A stretch of 64,000 nt of DNA, taken from positions 1 to 64,000 of the forward strand of contig CAZWUJ010000012.1 of the NCBI GenBank assembly GCA_964636705.1, read 5' to 3'. Under the pieces are notes generated by a model. The model was not told where the DNA came from and searched no databases. It saw only the letters and a program-made list of their open reading frames with translations. This DNA comes from VXRJ01 sp964636705. GTDB taxonomy: Bacteria; Acidobacteriota; Vicinamibacteria; Vicinamibacterales; UBA8438. Positions 56,051-63,994 of the stretch are shown piece after piece; position 1 is the first letter of the stretch, and the number at the start of each line of letters is the position of its first letter. The position numbers and the translations under genes were made by a program.

Positions 56051-56991
56051 GCGGGCGAGACACCCTTCTGTCGCGCCAGCAGATCACGGTACTCGCGGAT
56101 CAGCAACTCGAGATGTTCGCGTTCTTCCTTCGCGAACTCAAGGAAGATGCGTCTTCCTTCGGAGTCCTCGAAACGCTTGCCGTAGCGCCGGAAGAACCGG
56201 TGCGATCCGCGTTCGCAGCGAATGCCGATACGGAGCGCCTCCCGGTCGTCCACCCCGGCGGTCAACTCGTCGGCGCCGGCTGCAAAGAGACTGTTGGCGG
56301 CTCCCTTGAAGAACAGGAAGGTCGGCCAAGTCTCCAGCCGTGGATCCTGCTGCAGCAATTCGGTGTACCGCCCCTCCAGCGTCGCGAGGTGTTCCTTTTC
56401 CTCCTCTGCCAACTTGAGGAAGATGTGCCTCCCGCGCTGATCTCTCGTCACCCGCGCAGCGCGCGTATAGAACTCCAGGCCGCTTCGTTCGGTCGCGATG
56501 GCGATGCGAAGCGCGTCGCGTGCAAAGAGCAGTTCTGTCGCCACCGGCTCGCGCGTCGGGTAGCGGCCTTCCCTGCAGGCCTTGCACGTGCCGTAAATCT
56601 GGACCACACACTCGTCCGTCGTGAAATCGCGGTCCTCGGCAACCTCCTCGATCAGCCCTTCTATGTCGGACGAGATGAACTCGAACGACTGGTTGCAACC
56701 TCGGCAGATCAGGTGGAAGTGACGCGGGTGCCGGTAGGCGTGCTCGAAGCGGGCGCGCCCCTCGCCGAAGTCCACCTTTCGAGCGATGCCCGCGTCCACC
56801 ATCCACTGGAGGGTCCGGTAAGTGGTGGCCCGGCTGATCCTGTGGCCGGCCGCGCGCATGGCGTCGACGAGTTCATCCGCCGCAAAGTGGCCTTCCTGTT
56901 GAAGGAAGAAGTTGACTATCTGATCACGCTTGCTCGAGCGACGCCCACCGGGTGGACGATGGCTCTCGATGAATGCTTCCCGCGGTTCCAT
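56047..56991 (-). CDS. Fur-family regulator fused to a rubrerythrin-like ferritin domain
   Basis: 314 residues. Residues 1-145 form a Fur-type regulator: winged helix (HRISRATTYRTLQWMVDAGI), metal-sensing FEHAYRHPRHFHLIC and structural zinc pairs CRGC (96-99) and CKAC (136-139). Residues 155-314 form a four-helix di-iron domain with Glu168, Glu198-x2-His201, Glu260 and Glu290-x2-His293. The fusion could couple peroxide or iron state directly to DNA binding. It is co-transcribed with the PHP phosphatase gene. Confidence 0.87.
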   Translation of the reverse strand: MEPREAFIESHRPPGGRRSSKRDQIVNFFLQQEGHFAADELVDAMRAAGHRISRATTYRTLQWMVDAGIARKVDFGEGRARFEHAYRHPRHFHLICRGCNQSFEFISSDIEGLIEEVAEDRDFTTDECVVQIYGTCKACREGRYPTREPVATELLFARDALRIAIATERSGLEFYTRAARVTRDQRGRHIFLKLAEEEKEHLATLEGRYTELLQQDPRLETWPTFLFFKGAANSLFAAGADELTAGVDDREALRIGIRCERGSHRFFRRYGKRFEDSEGRRIFLEFAKEEREHLELLIREYRDLLARQKGVSPA

Positions 56992-57078
56992 CGCGCTGAT
57001 CCGTTTGTGGGGCGCCGCCCCCGGCCAGTGTTACGGAATCGGTTCCGGCGCGGTGGTTCGCCGCGCGGCGCCACGCCG

Positions 57079-57435
57079 TTAGACGCCAAACGACTGGCCG
57101 CAGCCGCAGGTCGTCTTGGCGTTCGGGTTCCGAATCGTGAAGCCGCCCCCCATCAGGTTGTCGACGAAGTCCACCTCGGCGCCGTTCAGGTAGCGGACAC
57201 TGATCGGGTCCACGAAAAGCATGATGCCGTTCGACCGGAAGATCCGATCCGACTCGGTATCTCCCGGCCCGTCTTCGATCATCAGTCCGTACTGGAAGCC
57301 GGAGCAGCCGCCGCCCTGCACGAAGACGCGCAGCCCAGCCTTGGGTTTCTGTTCCTCCGCCAGCAGATCCTGGATCTTTCCCGCGGCGGCATTCGTCACG
57401 CTCACTGGCCCGCTGGCCACCATTGTCTCAGCCAC
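57079..57435 (-). CDS. erpA: Iron-sulfur cluster insertion protein (ErpA/IscA type)
   Basis: 118 residues from GTG 57435, chosen because AAGGGG lies 8 nt upstream (ATG 57423 is the alternative). Cys44 in GGGCSGFQYGL and Cys110/Cys112 in TTCGCGQSFGV form the A-type carrier ligand set. NGAEVDFVDNLMGGGFTIRNPNAK is typical of ErpA. It transfers Fe-S clusters to target enzymes. The gene lies between the Fur-rubrerythrin and fdhE genes, divergent from fdhE. Confidence 0.93.
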   Translation of the reverse strand: MAETMVASGPVSVTNAAAGKIQDLLAEEQKPKAGLRVFVQGGGCSGFQYGLMIEDGPGDTESDRIFRSNGIMLFVDPISVRYLNGAEVDFVDNLMGGGFTIRNPNAKTTCGCGQSFGV

Positions 57436-57550
57436 AGTTGTCACCCCTTGTGCTTCGCCAGCAACGGTCGAAGTTTGATTATAGCGTGTGGAGAACGCTG
57501 CCCTTCGGACTGCTCTGCCGCGGCGTTGGCCTTGGCGCCGGCAACCACGC

Positions 57551-57556
57551 GATAAT
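57551..57556 (+). promoter_or_regulatory. -10 box (GATAAT) of fdhE, probably leaderless
   Basis: GATAAT ends 9 nt before the fdhE ATG. A TTGGCC 19 nt further upstream is a possible -35. Confidence 0.5.
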
Positions 57557-57565
57557 CGTGCGCCG

Positions 57566-58525
57566 ATGATTGGCCCCTCCCCGTCTCCCGTCGACGTCCT
57601 GGCCGTCGCCGAGCAACGCTGGCTGCGGATCGCGGACGGCCGCCCGGAACTGGCCGCAGCCGTCGAGCTCCAGCGCGTGCTGGTGACACGCAGCTCCGAG
57701 TTGGCGGCGGACGCCGTGCGGCTCACCCGGGGGGCGAGTGCGGCGCCCGCGCACCTCGCCGAACGTTTTGCGCGAGAGGACTCACCGGTTCTCGATCTCG
57801 CTATAGACGATCTGGATGTCGAGCGGCTCACTGGCGCGCTGCTCGGCTTCTGCGAGGACTTCGCGGCAGGTGGGGCAGGCGACCCAGCGCGACGTGTACG
57901 GGCGGTGCTCGAGCGGGGCGACATTGAGCCCGGAACCCTTCTTCGGGCATCGCTGGCACGCCAGCAGGCCGCGATTCGGATGCGCGCCGAGCATCTTGGC
58001 GTATCGCCCGACCTGGTCTGGCTCGTCGCCGAACTGGCCGTCGGGCCGATCGCGAACCACTTGCAGCACCAGGCGCTGGGACCTTCCGCGCCGATGCAGT
58101 TGCGCGCCGCGCTTGGCGCCTGGCGCCACGGACACTGTCCCGCGTGCGGATCATGGCCCGCGTTCGCCGAAGTCTGGGGGGAGCGACGTCATCTCCGATG
58201 CTCGTTCTGTGGCGCCGACTGGGCGCCTGCGCGAACTGCATGCGTCTACTGCGCCCGGGCGGACGACAGCTACCTCGTTGCGGCCGCCGACACCGTTGCG
58301 GATCCGGCTCGTGCGCGACGCGTCGAGTTCTGCCGGGGCTGCGGTGGCTGGCTGAAGCAGGTGGAAGTGTTGAATGCGACCCCGTTCCTCCTGCTGCCGG
58401 TGCTGGACCTCGAGACCTGCGACCTCGACGCGGCGGCGGCGGGACGCGGTTACGTGCGACCGCCGATGCGCAGCGTCCCGACGCGAGACCTCCCGTGTCC
58501 GCCGCCGGAAGAGACCGTAAGATAG
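57566..58525 (+). CDS. fdhE: Formate dehydrogenase accessory protein FdhE
   Basis: 319 residues. The C-terminal half has four CxxC pairs (CPAC, CSFC, CVYC, CRGC), the rubredoxin-like metal sites of FdhE, within HCPACGSWP, LRCSFCGADW, ACVYCARAD and EFCRGCGGWLK. The C-terminal LPVLDLETCDLDAAAAGRGY also matches. FdhE assists maturation of respiratory, selenocysteine-containing formate dehydrogenases. The structural genes are not in the window, but tRNA-Sec and molybdenum-cofactor genes are close. Confidence 0.88.
   Translation: MIGPSPSPVDVLAVAEQRWLRIADGRPELAAAVELQRVLVTRSSELAADAVRLTRGASAAPAHLAERFAREDSPVLDLAIDDLDVERLTGALLGFCEDFAAGGAGDPARRVRAVLERGDIEPGTLLRASLARQQAAIRMRAEHLGVSPDLVWLVAELAVGPIANHLQHQALGPSAPMQLRAALGAWRHGHCPACGSWPAFAEVWGERRHLRCSFCGADWAPARTACVYCARADDSYLVAAADTVADPARARRVEFCRGCGGWLKQVEVLNATPFLLLPVLDLETCDLDAAAAGRGYVRPPMRSVPTRDLPCPPPEETVR
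58518..58523 (+). promoter_or_regulatory. -10 box (TAAGAT) of the exported methyltransferase gene
   Basis: TAAGAT ends 9 nt before the ATG at 58533 and overlaps the fdhE stop codon. It may give a separate leaderless transcript. Confidence 0.4.
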
Positions 58526-58532
58526 GTGCGGA

Positions 58533-59216
58533 ATGCGGTCTGGACTGGCTGCAACGGTCGTTTTCACTTCCGTCCTCCTCCTTGCGCCGGCCGCGCCAGC
58601 CGACGGTCAGGTGCGCCCGCCCCACGGCTCGCTCTTCCCCCCGGAGGATCTCGGCCTGCTTGAAGGTCCTGACCGGGACGCCTGGCAGGAGCCGGAGCTG
58701 ATCATGGACGCCCTCTCGATTGCGGACGGTGCCGTAGTGGCGGACATCGGCGCTGGAGGCGGCTGGTTTACCGTGCGGCTGGCCCAGCGTGTCGGGCCGA
58801 ACGGCCTCGTCTACGCGGAAGACATCCAACCGCAGATGATCGAGTCGATAAACCGGCGGGTGAGCCGGGCCGGGCTGACCAATGTGCAGACAATCATCGG
58901 GACGCCGAGCAACCCCATGATCCCCGCGCCGATCGATGCGCTGCTGATGGTGGAAGTGTACGGTCAACTCGAGGATCCGGTAGGGCTGCTCCGGAACGTA
59001 GTCCCCCGGCTCAAGCCGGGTGGCCGGGTCGGGATCGTGGAGTATCGCCTGGATGGCGGCGGGCCGGGCCCGCCGTTCGAGGAACGGGTCGAACCGGAGA
59101 CCATTATCAGTGACGCCGAGGCGGCTGGCTTGCGCCTGCAGTCGCGCGACGACCAATTCCGGTTCCAGTATCTCCTCGTCTTCGTCGCGCAGGAAGAAGC
59201 TGATCCGATCCAGTAG
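58533..59216 (+). CDS. Class I SAM methyltransferase-like protein with signal peptide
   Basis: 227 residues. A cleavable signal (MRSGLAATVVFTSVLLLAPAAPADGQ in outline: basic start, hydrophobic core, AxADG) precedes a Rossmann-type methyltransferase with VVADIGAGGGWFTVRLAQRVGP (SAM site), YAEDIQPQMIESI and VPRLKPGGRVGIVEYR. Export would place it where SAM is not normally available, so the reaction is unclear. It starts 7 nt after fdhE. Substrate is not assignable. Confidence 0.78.
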   Translation: MRSGLAATVVFTSVLLLAPAAPADGQVRPPHGSLFPPEDLGLLEGPDRDAWQEPELIMDALSIADGAVVADIGAGGGWFTVRLAQRVGPNGLVYAEDIQPQMIESINRRVSRAGLTNVQTIIGTPSNPMIPAPIDALLMVEVYGQLEDPVGLLRNVVPRLKPGGRVGIVEYRLDGGGPGPPFEERVEPETIISDAEAAGLRLQSRDDQFRFQYLLVFVAQEEADPIQ

Positions 59217-59222
59217 CCAGCC

Positions 59223-59960
59223 GTGATGCAGGTCGCACTGACCGTCGCCGGGAGCGACTCGGGAGGCGGCGCCGGCATTCAGGCCGACCTGCGCGCCTTC
59301 GCGGCGGGCGGCTTGCGCGGTGTCAGCGCTGTCACTGCCGTCACCGCACAGAACGACCGCGCCATCACGGCGACGTATCCACTGCCGCCGGAGCTCGTTG
59401 TCGCACAGATCGACGCAGTAGCGAAGGGCTACACCCTCGGCGCTGTGAAGACCGGCATGCTGGCGACCGCAGCCATCGTTGAGGCGGTAGCGGAGCGGCT
59501 CGCCAGGATCGACGCGCCGCTCGTCGTCGATCCGGTACTGGTTTCCTCCAGTGGTGTCACTTTGCTGGACGATGCAGGAATCGAGTTGCTGATAGAGATA
59601 CTGCTGCCGCGGGCCACAGTGGTGACCCCGAACCGGATGGAGGCGGAACGGCTGAGTGGGACCACAATCGCGTCGCTCAGGGACGCGAAGACGGCGGCGC
59701 GCGAGATCCGGAAGCTGGGACCGGCCACTGTCGTCATCACTGGCGGCCATCTGGGCAACGGCGGCGCCACGGCGATAGATATCGTGGATGACGGCGCCCG
59801 AAGCGTGCAACTGGAGGTTCCTCGCCAAGGCGGGCTGACCCGCCGGCACGGCACCGGGTGCTCCCACAGCGCTGCCCTGGCTGCCGCCCTCGCCGCGGGC
59901 GAAAGCGTGGTGGAAGCGGCCCGGCGCGCCCAGCGCTACGTCGCCCGCCTGACGGAGTGA
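59223..59960 (+). CDS. thiD: Hydroxymethylpyrimidine/phosphomethylpyrimidine kinase ThiD
   Basis: 245 residues. The ThiD signature starts VALTVAGSDSGGGAGIQADLRAF. AVTAVTAQN, GAVKTGML and VVDPVLVSSSG follow; TPNRMEAERLSG and the catalytic RRHGTGCSHSAALAAALA near the end are also standard. It phosphorylates HMP and HMP-P in thiamine synthesis. GTG (59223) and ATG (59226) are adjacent possible starts. It lies 6 nt after the exported methyltransferase gene. Confidence 0.95.
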   Translation: MMQVALTVAGSDSGGGAGIQADLRAFAAGGLRGVSAVTAVTAQNDRAITATYPLPPELVVAQIDAVAKGYTLGAVKTGMLATAAIVEAVAERLARIDAPLVVDPVLVSSSGVTLLDDAGIELLIEILLPRATVVTPNRMEAERLSGTTIASLRDAKTAAREIRKLGPATVVITGGHLGNGGATAIDIVDDGARSVQLEVPRQGGLTRRHGTGCSHSAALAAALAAGESVVEAARRAQRYVARLTE

Positions 59961-59988
59961 GCGAACGTCTCCGGCGGCATGGCCGCCT

Positions 59989-59994
59989 TATACT
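59989..59994 (+). promoter_or_regulatory. -10 box (TATACT) of moaE, probably leaderless
   Basis: TATACT ends 7 nt before the moaE ATG at 60002, with no Shine-Dalgarno. Confidence 0.5.
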
Positions 59995-60001
59995 GTCGAA
60001 G

Positions 60002-60496
60002 ATGGCAACACCGTCCTTCCTGGTGACCGACGCCGAACTGGATCTGGCGGCCTTGATCGACGTCGTCACGGATCGCCTGGCCGGCGCGCCAGCCAGCGCA
60101 GGCGCGGTGACGTCGTTTCTGGGAACCGTCCGGAACGAAAACAAGGGACACCGGGTGCAACGGCTCGAGTACGAGGCATACGCTCCGCTCGCCGTGAGGG
60201 CATTCGAGCGGATAGCGTCGGAAGCGGCCGAGCGGTGGCCGGAGACGATCCTGGCGATCCACCATCGTGTTGGAACGCTGGCGATCGGCGAGGCGAGCGT
60301 CGCCATCGCAACCGCGTCGCCTCATCGGGCTGACGCTTTTTCCGCCTGTCGCTACGCGATCGAGCGAATAAAGCAGATAGCGCCGATCTGGAAGCACGAG
60401 TTCTTCGAGGGCGGAGACGTTTGGATCGAAGGAGCGACGGCGGACCCGGACGACGAAGCGGCGAGGCAGACGGCGTTGGAGCGTGCATGCGCGTGA
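60002..60496 (+). CDS. moaE: Molybdopterin synthase catalytic subunit MoaE
   Basis: 164 residues. MoaE motifs: GAVTSFLGTVRNENKGHRVQRLEYEAY (in outline), HRVGTLAIGEASVAIATASPHR and the active-site stretch ERIKQIAPIWKHEFFEGG with the catalytic Lys pair. It combines with MoaD thiocarboxylate to convert cPMP to molybdopterin. It overlaps moaD by 10 nt. The longer open frame upstream (59858) is not used because the -10 box lies inside it. Confidence 0.94.
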   Translation: MATPSFLVTDAELDLAALIDVVTDRLAGAPASAGAVTSFLGTVRNENKGHRVQRLEYEAYAPLAVRAFERIASEAAERWPETILAIHHRVGTLAIGEASVAIATASPHRADAFSACRYAIERIKQIAPIWKHEFFEGGDVWIEGATADPDDEAARQTALERACA

Positions 60497-60732
60497 CAGT
60501 CCGGCTGTTCGCCCGTCTCCGCGATCTGGCCGGCACCGCCGATCTTGACTGGGAACTGCCGGATGGTTCGACGGCGCATGCCCTCTGGGACGGCCTCGCG
60601 ACCGAGTTTCCGGAGTTGAAGCCGTATCGGACCACGATCTCTATCGCCATCAACGAGGAGTACGCGCGAATGGATGCCGCGCTCGCCGATGGCGACGACA
60701 TCGCGTTCCTGCCGCCCGTCTCCGGCGGTTAG
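60487..60732 (+). CDS. moaD: Molybdopterin synthase sulfur carrier subunit MoaD
   Basis: 81 residues with a ubiquitin-like fold: MRVTVRLFARLRDLAGTADLDWELPDGS, DGDDIAFLPPVSGG. The C-terminal Gly-Gly is the site of adenylation and thiocarboxylation. The order moaE-moaD is reversed relative to many operons. It is followed 63 nt later by prfA. Confidence 0.95.
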   Translation: MRVTVRLFARLRDLAGTADLDWELPDGSTAHALWDGLATEFPELKPYRTTISIAINEEYARMDAALADGDDIAFLPPVSGG

Positions 60733-60795
60733 GATCACTGAGGACAGCGCGGTCCGCCGGGTGCCCACAAGGTATTCCTGTACAGGCAACGGACG

Positions 60796-61902
60796 ATGTT
60801 CGACAGGCTACGCGGTATCGAGGAACGGTACGACCACCTGATAACGCTGATCGCGGATCCGTCGGTCCAGGCGGATCAGACAGCGTACCGAAGGCATACG
60901 CGCGCGCTGGCGGAGCTGCAGCCGCTCGCCGAGAAGTACCGCGAGTACCGGGCCGTCGTTCAGGAGGCGGCGGAGGCAAAGGAGCTTGCCGGCAGCGACG
61001 ATCCGGAGTTGCGTGATCTCGCACGGCAGGAAATCGAGGCGCTGGACGCGAGACGTGAAGCCCTGCTGCTGGAACTCAGGATCCTGCTGGTCCCGAAGGA
61101 TCCGAACGACGAGCGGAACGTCGTCCTGGAAATCCGCGCCGGCACCGGCGGTGACGAGGCGGGGCTGTTCGCCGCCGACCTGTTCCGGATGTATGGGCGC
61201 TACGCCGAACGGCAGGGGTGGCGGACGGAGATCCTGTCGTCGAACCAGACCGGCGTTGGCGCGATCAAGGAGGTGATCGCGCTGATCGAGGGAAGGCGGG
61301 TCTATAGCCGCCTCAAGTACGAGAGCGGGGTCCACCGCGTTCAGCGCGTGCCGGCAACCGAAGCGAGCGGCCGCATCCACACGTCGACGGCGACGGTCGC
61401 GGTGCTGCCGGAAGCGGAGGAAGTGGACGTAACGATAGACCCCAAGGATCTCCGGATCGACACGTTCTGCTCGAGTGGTCCCGGTGGCCAGAGCGTCAAC
61501 ACCACATACTCCGCCGTTCGGATCACGCATATCCCGACGGGCCTTGTCGTCTCGCAGCAGGACGAGAAGTCGCAGATCAAGAACAAGGCGAAAGCCATGA
61601 AGGTCCTTCGCTCGCGCCTGTACGAGATCGAATTGCAGCGCCAACAGTCCGAAATCGCCAGCGACCGCCGCGGCCAGGTGGGTACCGGAGAGCGTTCGGA
61701 GAAGATCCGCACCTACAACTTCCCGCAGAACCGCATCACGGATCACCGGATCGGTTTCACGACGCACCAGTTGCCGGCCGTGCTGGAGGGGGAGCTGAGC
61801 GAGCTGATCGACGCCGTCGTGACGCACTACCAGTCGGAGAAACGCAACGCGGCAGAGCACGCAGACGGTTCCTCTCCGACAGAGAGGGCCGCGGCATCGT
61901 GA
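60796..61902 (+). CDS. prfA: Peptide chain release factor 1
   Basis: 368 residues. The GGQ motif is in SSGPGGQSVNTTYSAVRITH near residue 233. The PAT tripeptide in RVQRVPATEASGRIHTS identifies RF1 (UAA/UAG) rather than RF2. It releases completed peptides from the ribosome. Its stop overlaps the prmC start by 4 nt. Because UGA is used for selenocysteine, RF2-UGA competition is relevant, but this factor does not read UGA. Confidence 0.97.
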   Translation: MFDRLRGIEERYDHLITLIADPSVQADQTAYRRHTRALAELQPLAEKYREYRAVVQEAAEAKELAGSDDPELRDLARQEIEALDARREALLLELRILLVPKDPNDERNVVLEIRAGTGGDEAGLFAADLFRMYGRYAERQGWRTEILSSNQTGVGAIKEVIALIEGRRVYSRLKYESGVHRVQRVPATEASGRIHTSTATVAVLPEAEEVDVTIDPKDLRIDTFCSSGPGGQSVNTTYSAVRITHIPTGLVVSQQDEKSQIKNKAKAMKVLRSRLYEIELQRQQSEIASDRRGQVGTGERSEKIRTYNFPQNRITDHRIGFTTHQLPAVLEGELSELIDAVVTHYQSEKRNAAEHADGSSPTERAAAS

Positions 61903-62852
61903 CGCTTGCGGAACGAGGATCGCCCGTGACTATGCCTCTCGCCATGCCTCTGGTCGATCAGGTGGGTGCCGCCCGGGAACGGTTCGTCCGTGCCGGGATC
62001 GCGAACGACCAGGCGGCGGCCGACGCCGAACTGTTGGCGAGGCATGCGCTGGAGTGGGATTGGGCCACCTGGCTCGTGGAGCGCCGCCAATCGGCACCGG
62101 TCGGGTTCAAAGCACGGTACGAGCCGCTTGTTGCCCGCCGTGAACGGCGTGAACCCGTATCCCAGATAACCGGGGAGCGGGAATTCTGGGGATTGCGTTT
62201 TGCCGTCGAGCCGGACGTGCTGACGCCGCGGCCGGAGACCGAACTGATTGTCGAGACGGCGTTGGAGGAACTGGCGGCGCGGCGGGACCAGCCTCTTGCG
62301 GTTGCCGACATCGGCACCGGGTCAGGATGCCTCGCGGTGGCGTTGGCCCATGAGTTTCGCCGCGCGGCGGTGACGGCGGTTGACATCTCAGCCGCCGCTT
62401 TGAATCTGGCGCGCCGGAACGCCACCTCCCACGGCGTGGCGGGACGCATCCGCTGGGTCCATGCCTCTTTCGAGAGATGGCTCGGCAGCCGTCACGGGAA
62501 GGACACTTGCTTCGACCTGGTTGTAGCCAACCTCCCGTATGTTCCGAGCGCTGCCATCGATTCGCTGCCGCCCGAGGTGCGTGACAATGAACCGCGGATG
62601 GCGCTCGACGGCGGGCGTGACGGACTGGATCCGTTGCGCCGCTTGTTGCGGGCGTGGCGTGGCGACCGCCGGAAGGCCGCCGGCCGTCCACGGAATCCCG
62701 AAAGCGGCGTCTGCCTGCTCGCGGAAATGGGGGCTGGCCAGGCCGGCGCGATTCGCTCGCTCGTCAACGATGCTCCGGGTTGCGACCTCGCTGGAATGCG
62801 CGTCGATCTCCAGGGAATTCCGCGCGTGGCGGTGATCCGCGGGCTGGTGTGA
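61899..62852 (+). CDS. prmC: Release factor glutamine methyltransferase PrmC (HemK)
   Basis: 317 residues, starting at GTG 61899 or at an ATG a few codons later. REPVSQITGEREFWGLRFAV, LTPRPETELIVETALEEL, ADIGTGSGCLAVALAHE and the C-terminal GIPRVAVIRG are standard. The catalytic NPPY reads NLPYV (VVANLPYVPSA). It methylates the GGQ glutamine of the release factor encoded just upstream (4-nt overlap). Asn and PY are retained, so activity is likely. Confidence 0.92.
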   Translation: MTLAERGSPVTMPLAMPLVDQVGAARERFVRAGIANDQAAADAELLARHALEWDWATWLVERRQSAPVGFKARYEPLVARRERREPVSQITGEREFWGLRFAVEPDVLTPRPETELIVETALEELAARRDQPLAVADIGTGSGCLAVALAHEFRRAAVTAVDISAAALNLARRNATSHGVAGRIRWVHASFERWLGSRHGKDTCFDLVVANLPYVPSAAIDSLPPEVRDNEPRMALDGGRDGLDPLRRLLRAWRGDRRKAAGRPRNPESGVCLLAEMGAGQAGAIRSLVNDAPGCDLAGMRVDLQGIPRVAVIRGLV

Positions 62853-62860
62853 GAGGCACA

Positions 62861-63205
62861 ATGGCTGACTGTCTCTTCTGCAGGATTGCGTCCGGGGAGA
62901 TCCCCGGCGACATCGTCTATCAGGACGATCACCTGATTGCGTTCAACGACATCAACCCGCAGGCGCCGACACATGTCCTGATCGCGCCGCGGCGCCATAT
63001 CGCGACGTTGAACGATATCGATGTCGACGACGCGGACCTGATCGGCCGGCTCGTGCACTGCGCGAAGACCGTCGCAGCACAGCGTGGTCACGCCGAGCGG
63101 GGGTATCGGACCGTCTTCAACTGCAATGCGGAGGCGGGCCAGACTGTTTTTCACATCCATCTCCACCTCCTCGCCGGCCGTCCCATGACGTGGCCACCGG
63201 GGTAG
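62861..63205 (+). CDS. HIT-family nucleotide hydrolase (Hint/HinT type)
   Basis: 114 residues. MADCLFCRIASGEIPGDIVYQDDHLIAFNDINPQAPTH (shown in part: CLFCRIASGEIP, DINPQAP) and the HIT motif HIHLHLLAG with His98, His100 and His102 match HinT-type phosphoramidases. It hydrolyses adenosine phosphoramidates. It starts 8 nt after prmC. Confidence 0.95.
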   Translation: MADCLFCRIASGEIPGDIVYQDDHLIAFNDINPQAPTHVLIAPRRHIATLNDIDVDDADLIGRLVHCAKTVAAQRGHAERGYRTVFNCNAEAGQTVFHIHLHLLAGRPMTWPPG

Positions 63206-63271
63206 CGGATCCCGCCAGCGCGCTTGCGACGGCGCCTGGTTGCCGGCCTGGGCCGTCGCCCGGACGGGCGG

Positions 63272-63994
63272 CTACAGGCGGCCCATCAGGGCGGGAAGGT
63301 CGGTGAGGGAACGGATTACCGGCACACCGTTCCCGGCGTCGGGAACGGCGAGGGGGCTCGCCCCGTTGCTCGAACGAATCAACAGGACGGCCGACATTCC
63401 GACCTGCCGGGCGCCCTCGATGTCGTGAGTCAGGCTGTCGCCCACCATGACGGCGTCGTGGGCGGCCGTACCCGCAGCGGCGAGGGCGGCGCGGAAGATG
63501 CTCGGATGCGGCTTCAGATAGCCCTGTTGCGACGACGAGACGGCAACGGTCACGAACGACTTCAACTGAAAGTGGGTCTGGAACGTCTCGAGCGACCGGT
63601 GCGTGTTCGAAATCAGCCCGATCCGGTAGCCGGCGTCACAGAGCGCCGCGAAGGCCGGCCGAACGTCCTCGTACAGCGTGAAATGATGGCAGGCGGCCCA
63701 CTCCTCGTAGATCTCGTAGGCGCACGCGTCGAGACGCTCGCCGCGCGCACCCATCTCGGTGAGGACGCGGCGGGCGTAGCGGACGAACGGATCGGGACGG
63801 TAGACGGCGTCCTGGAGATCGTCGAGTTCGCTGGACGCATCGCGCACCGCCGCTTCGTAGCGCGTCGCGTCCGCCTTCAGCCCGTGGTTGTGGGCAAAAG
63901 CGGCGTAACCCTCGCCGTCAAACACCGGACCGGGATGAATCAGGGTGAAGTCGACATCGAAAAAGACCACGTCGACGCGCCGGCCCGACGCCAT
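63272..63994 (-). CDS. HAD-superfamily hydrolase
   Basis: 240 residues. Motif I FFDVDFTLIHPG holds the nucleophile and acid Asp pair (DVDFT), motif II is SNTHRS, motif III Lys is in YLKPHPSIF, and motif IV is MVGDSLTHDIEGARQVGM. The long helical cap after motif I is class I (YjjG/HAD-IA type). It is probably a nucleotide or sugar phosphatase of undefined specificity. It is convergent with the HIT gene. Confidence 0.9.
   Translation of the reverse strand: MASGRRVDVVFFDVDFTLIHPGPVFDGEGYAAFAHNHGLKADATRYEAAVRDASSELDDLQDAVYRPDPFVRYARRVLTEMGARGERLDACAYEIYEEWAACHHFTLYEDVRPAFAALCDAGYRIGLISNTHRSLETFQTHFQLKSFVTVAVSSSQQGYLKPHPSIFRAALAAAGTAAHDAVMVGDSLTHDIEGARQVGMSAVLLIRSSNGASPLAVPDAGNGVPVIRSLTDLPALMGRL

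Noticed and set aside
53759..60732. An in-window selenoprotein using the tRNA-Sec
   Set aside because: No gene was found whose recognisable domain continues past an in-frame TGA; a full homology search would be needed to exclude small selenoproteins.
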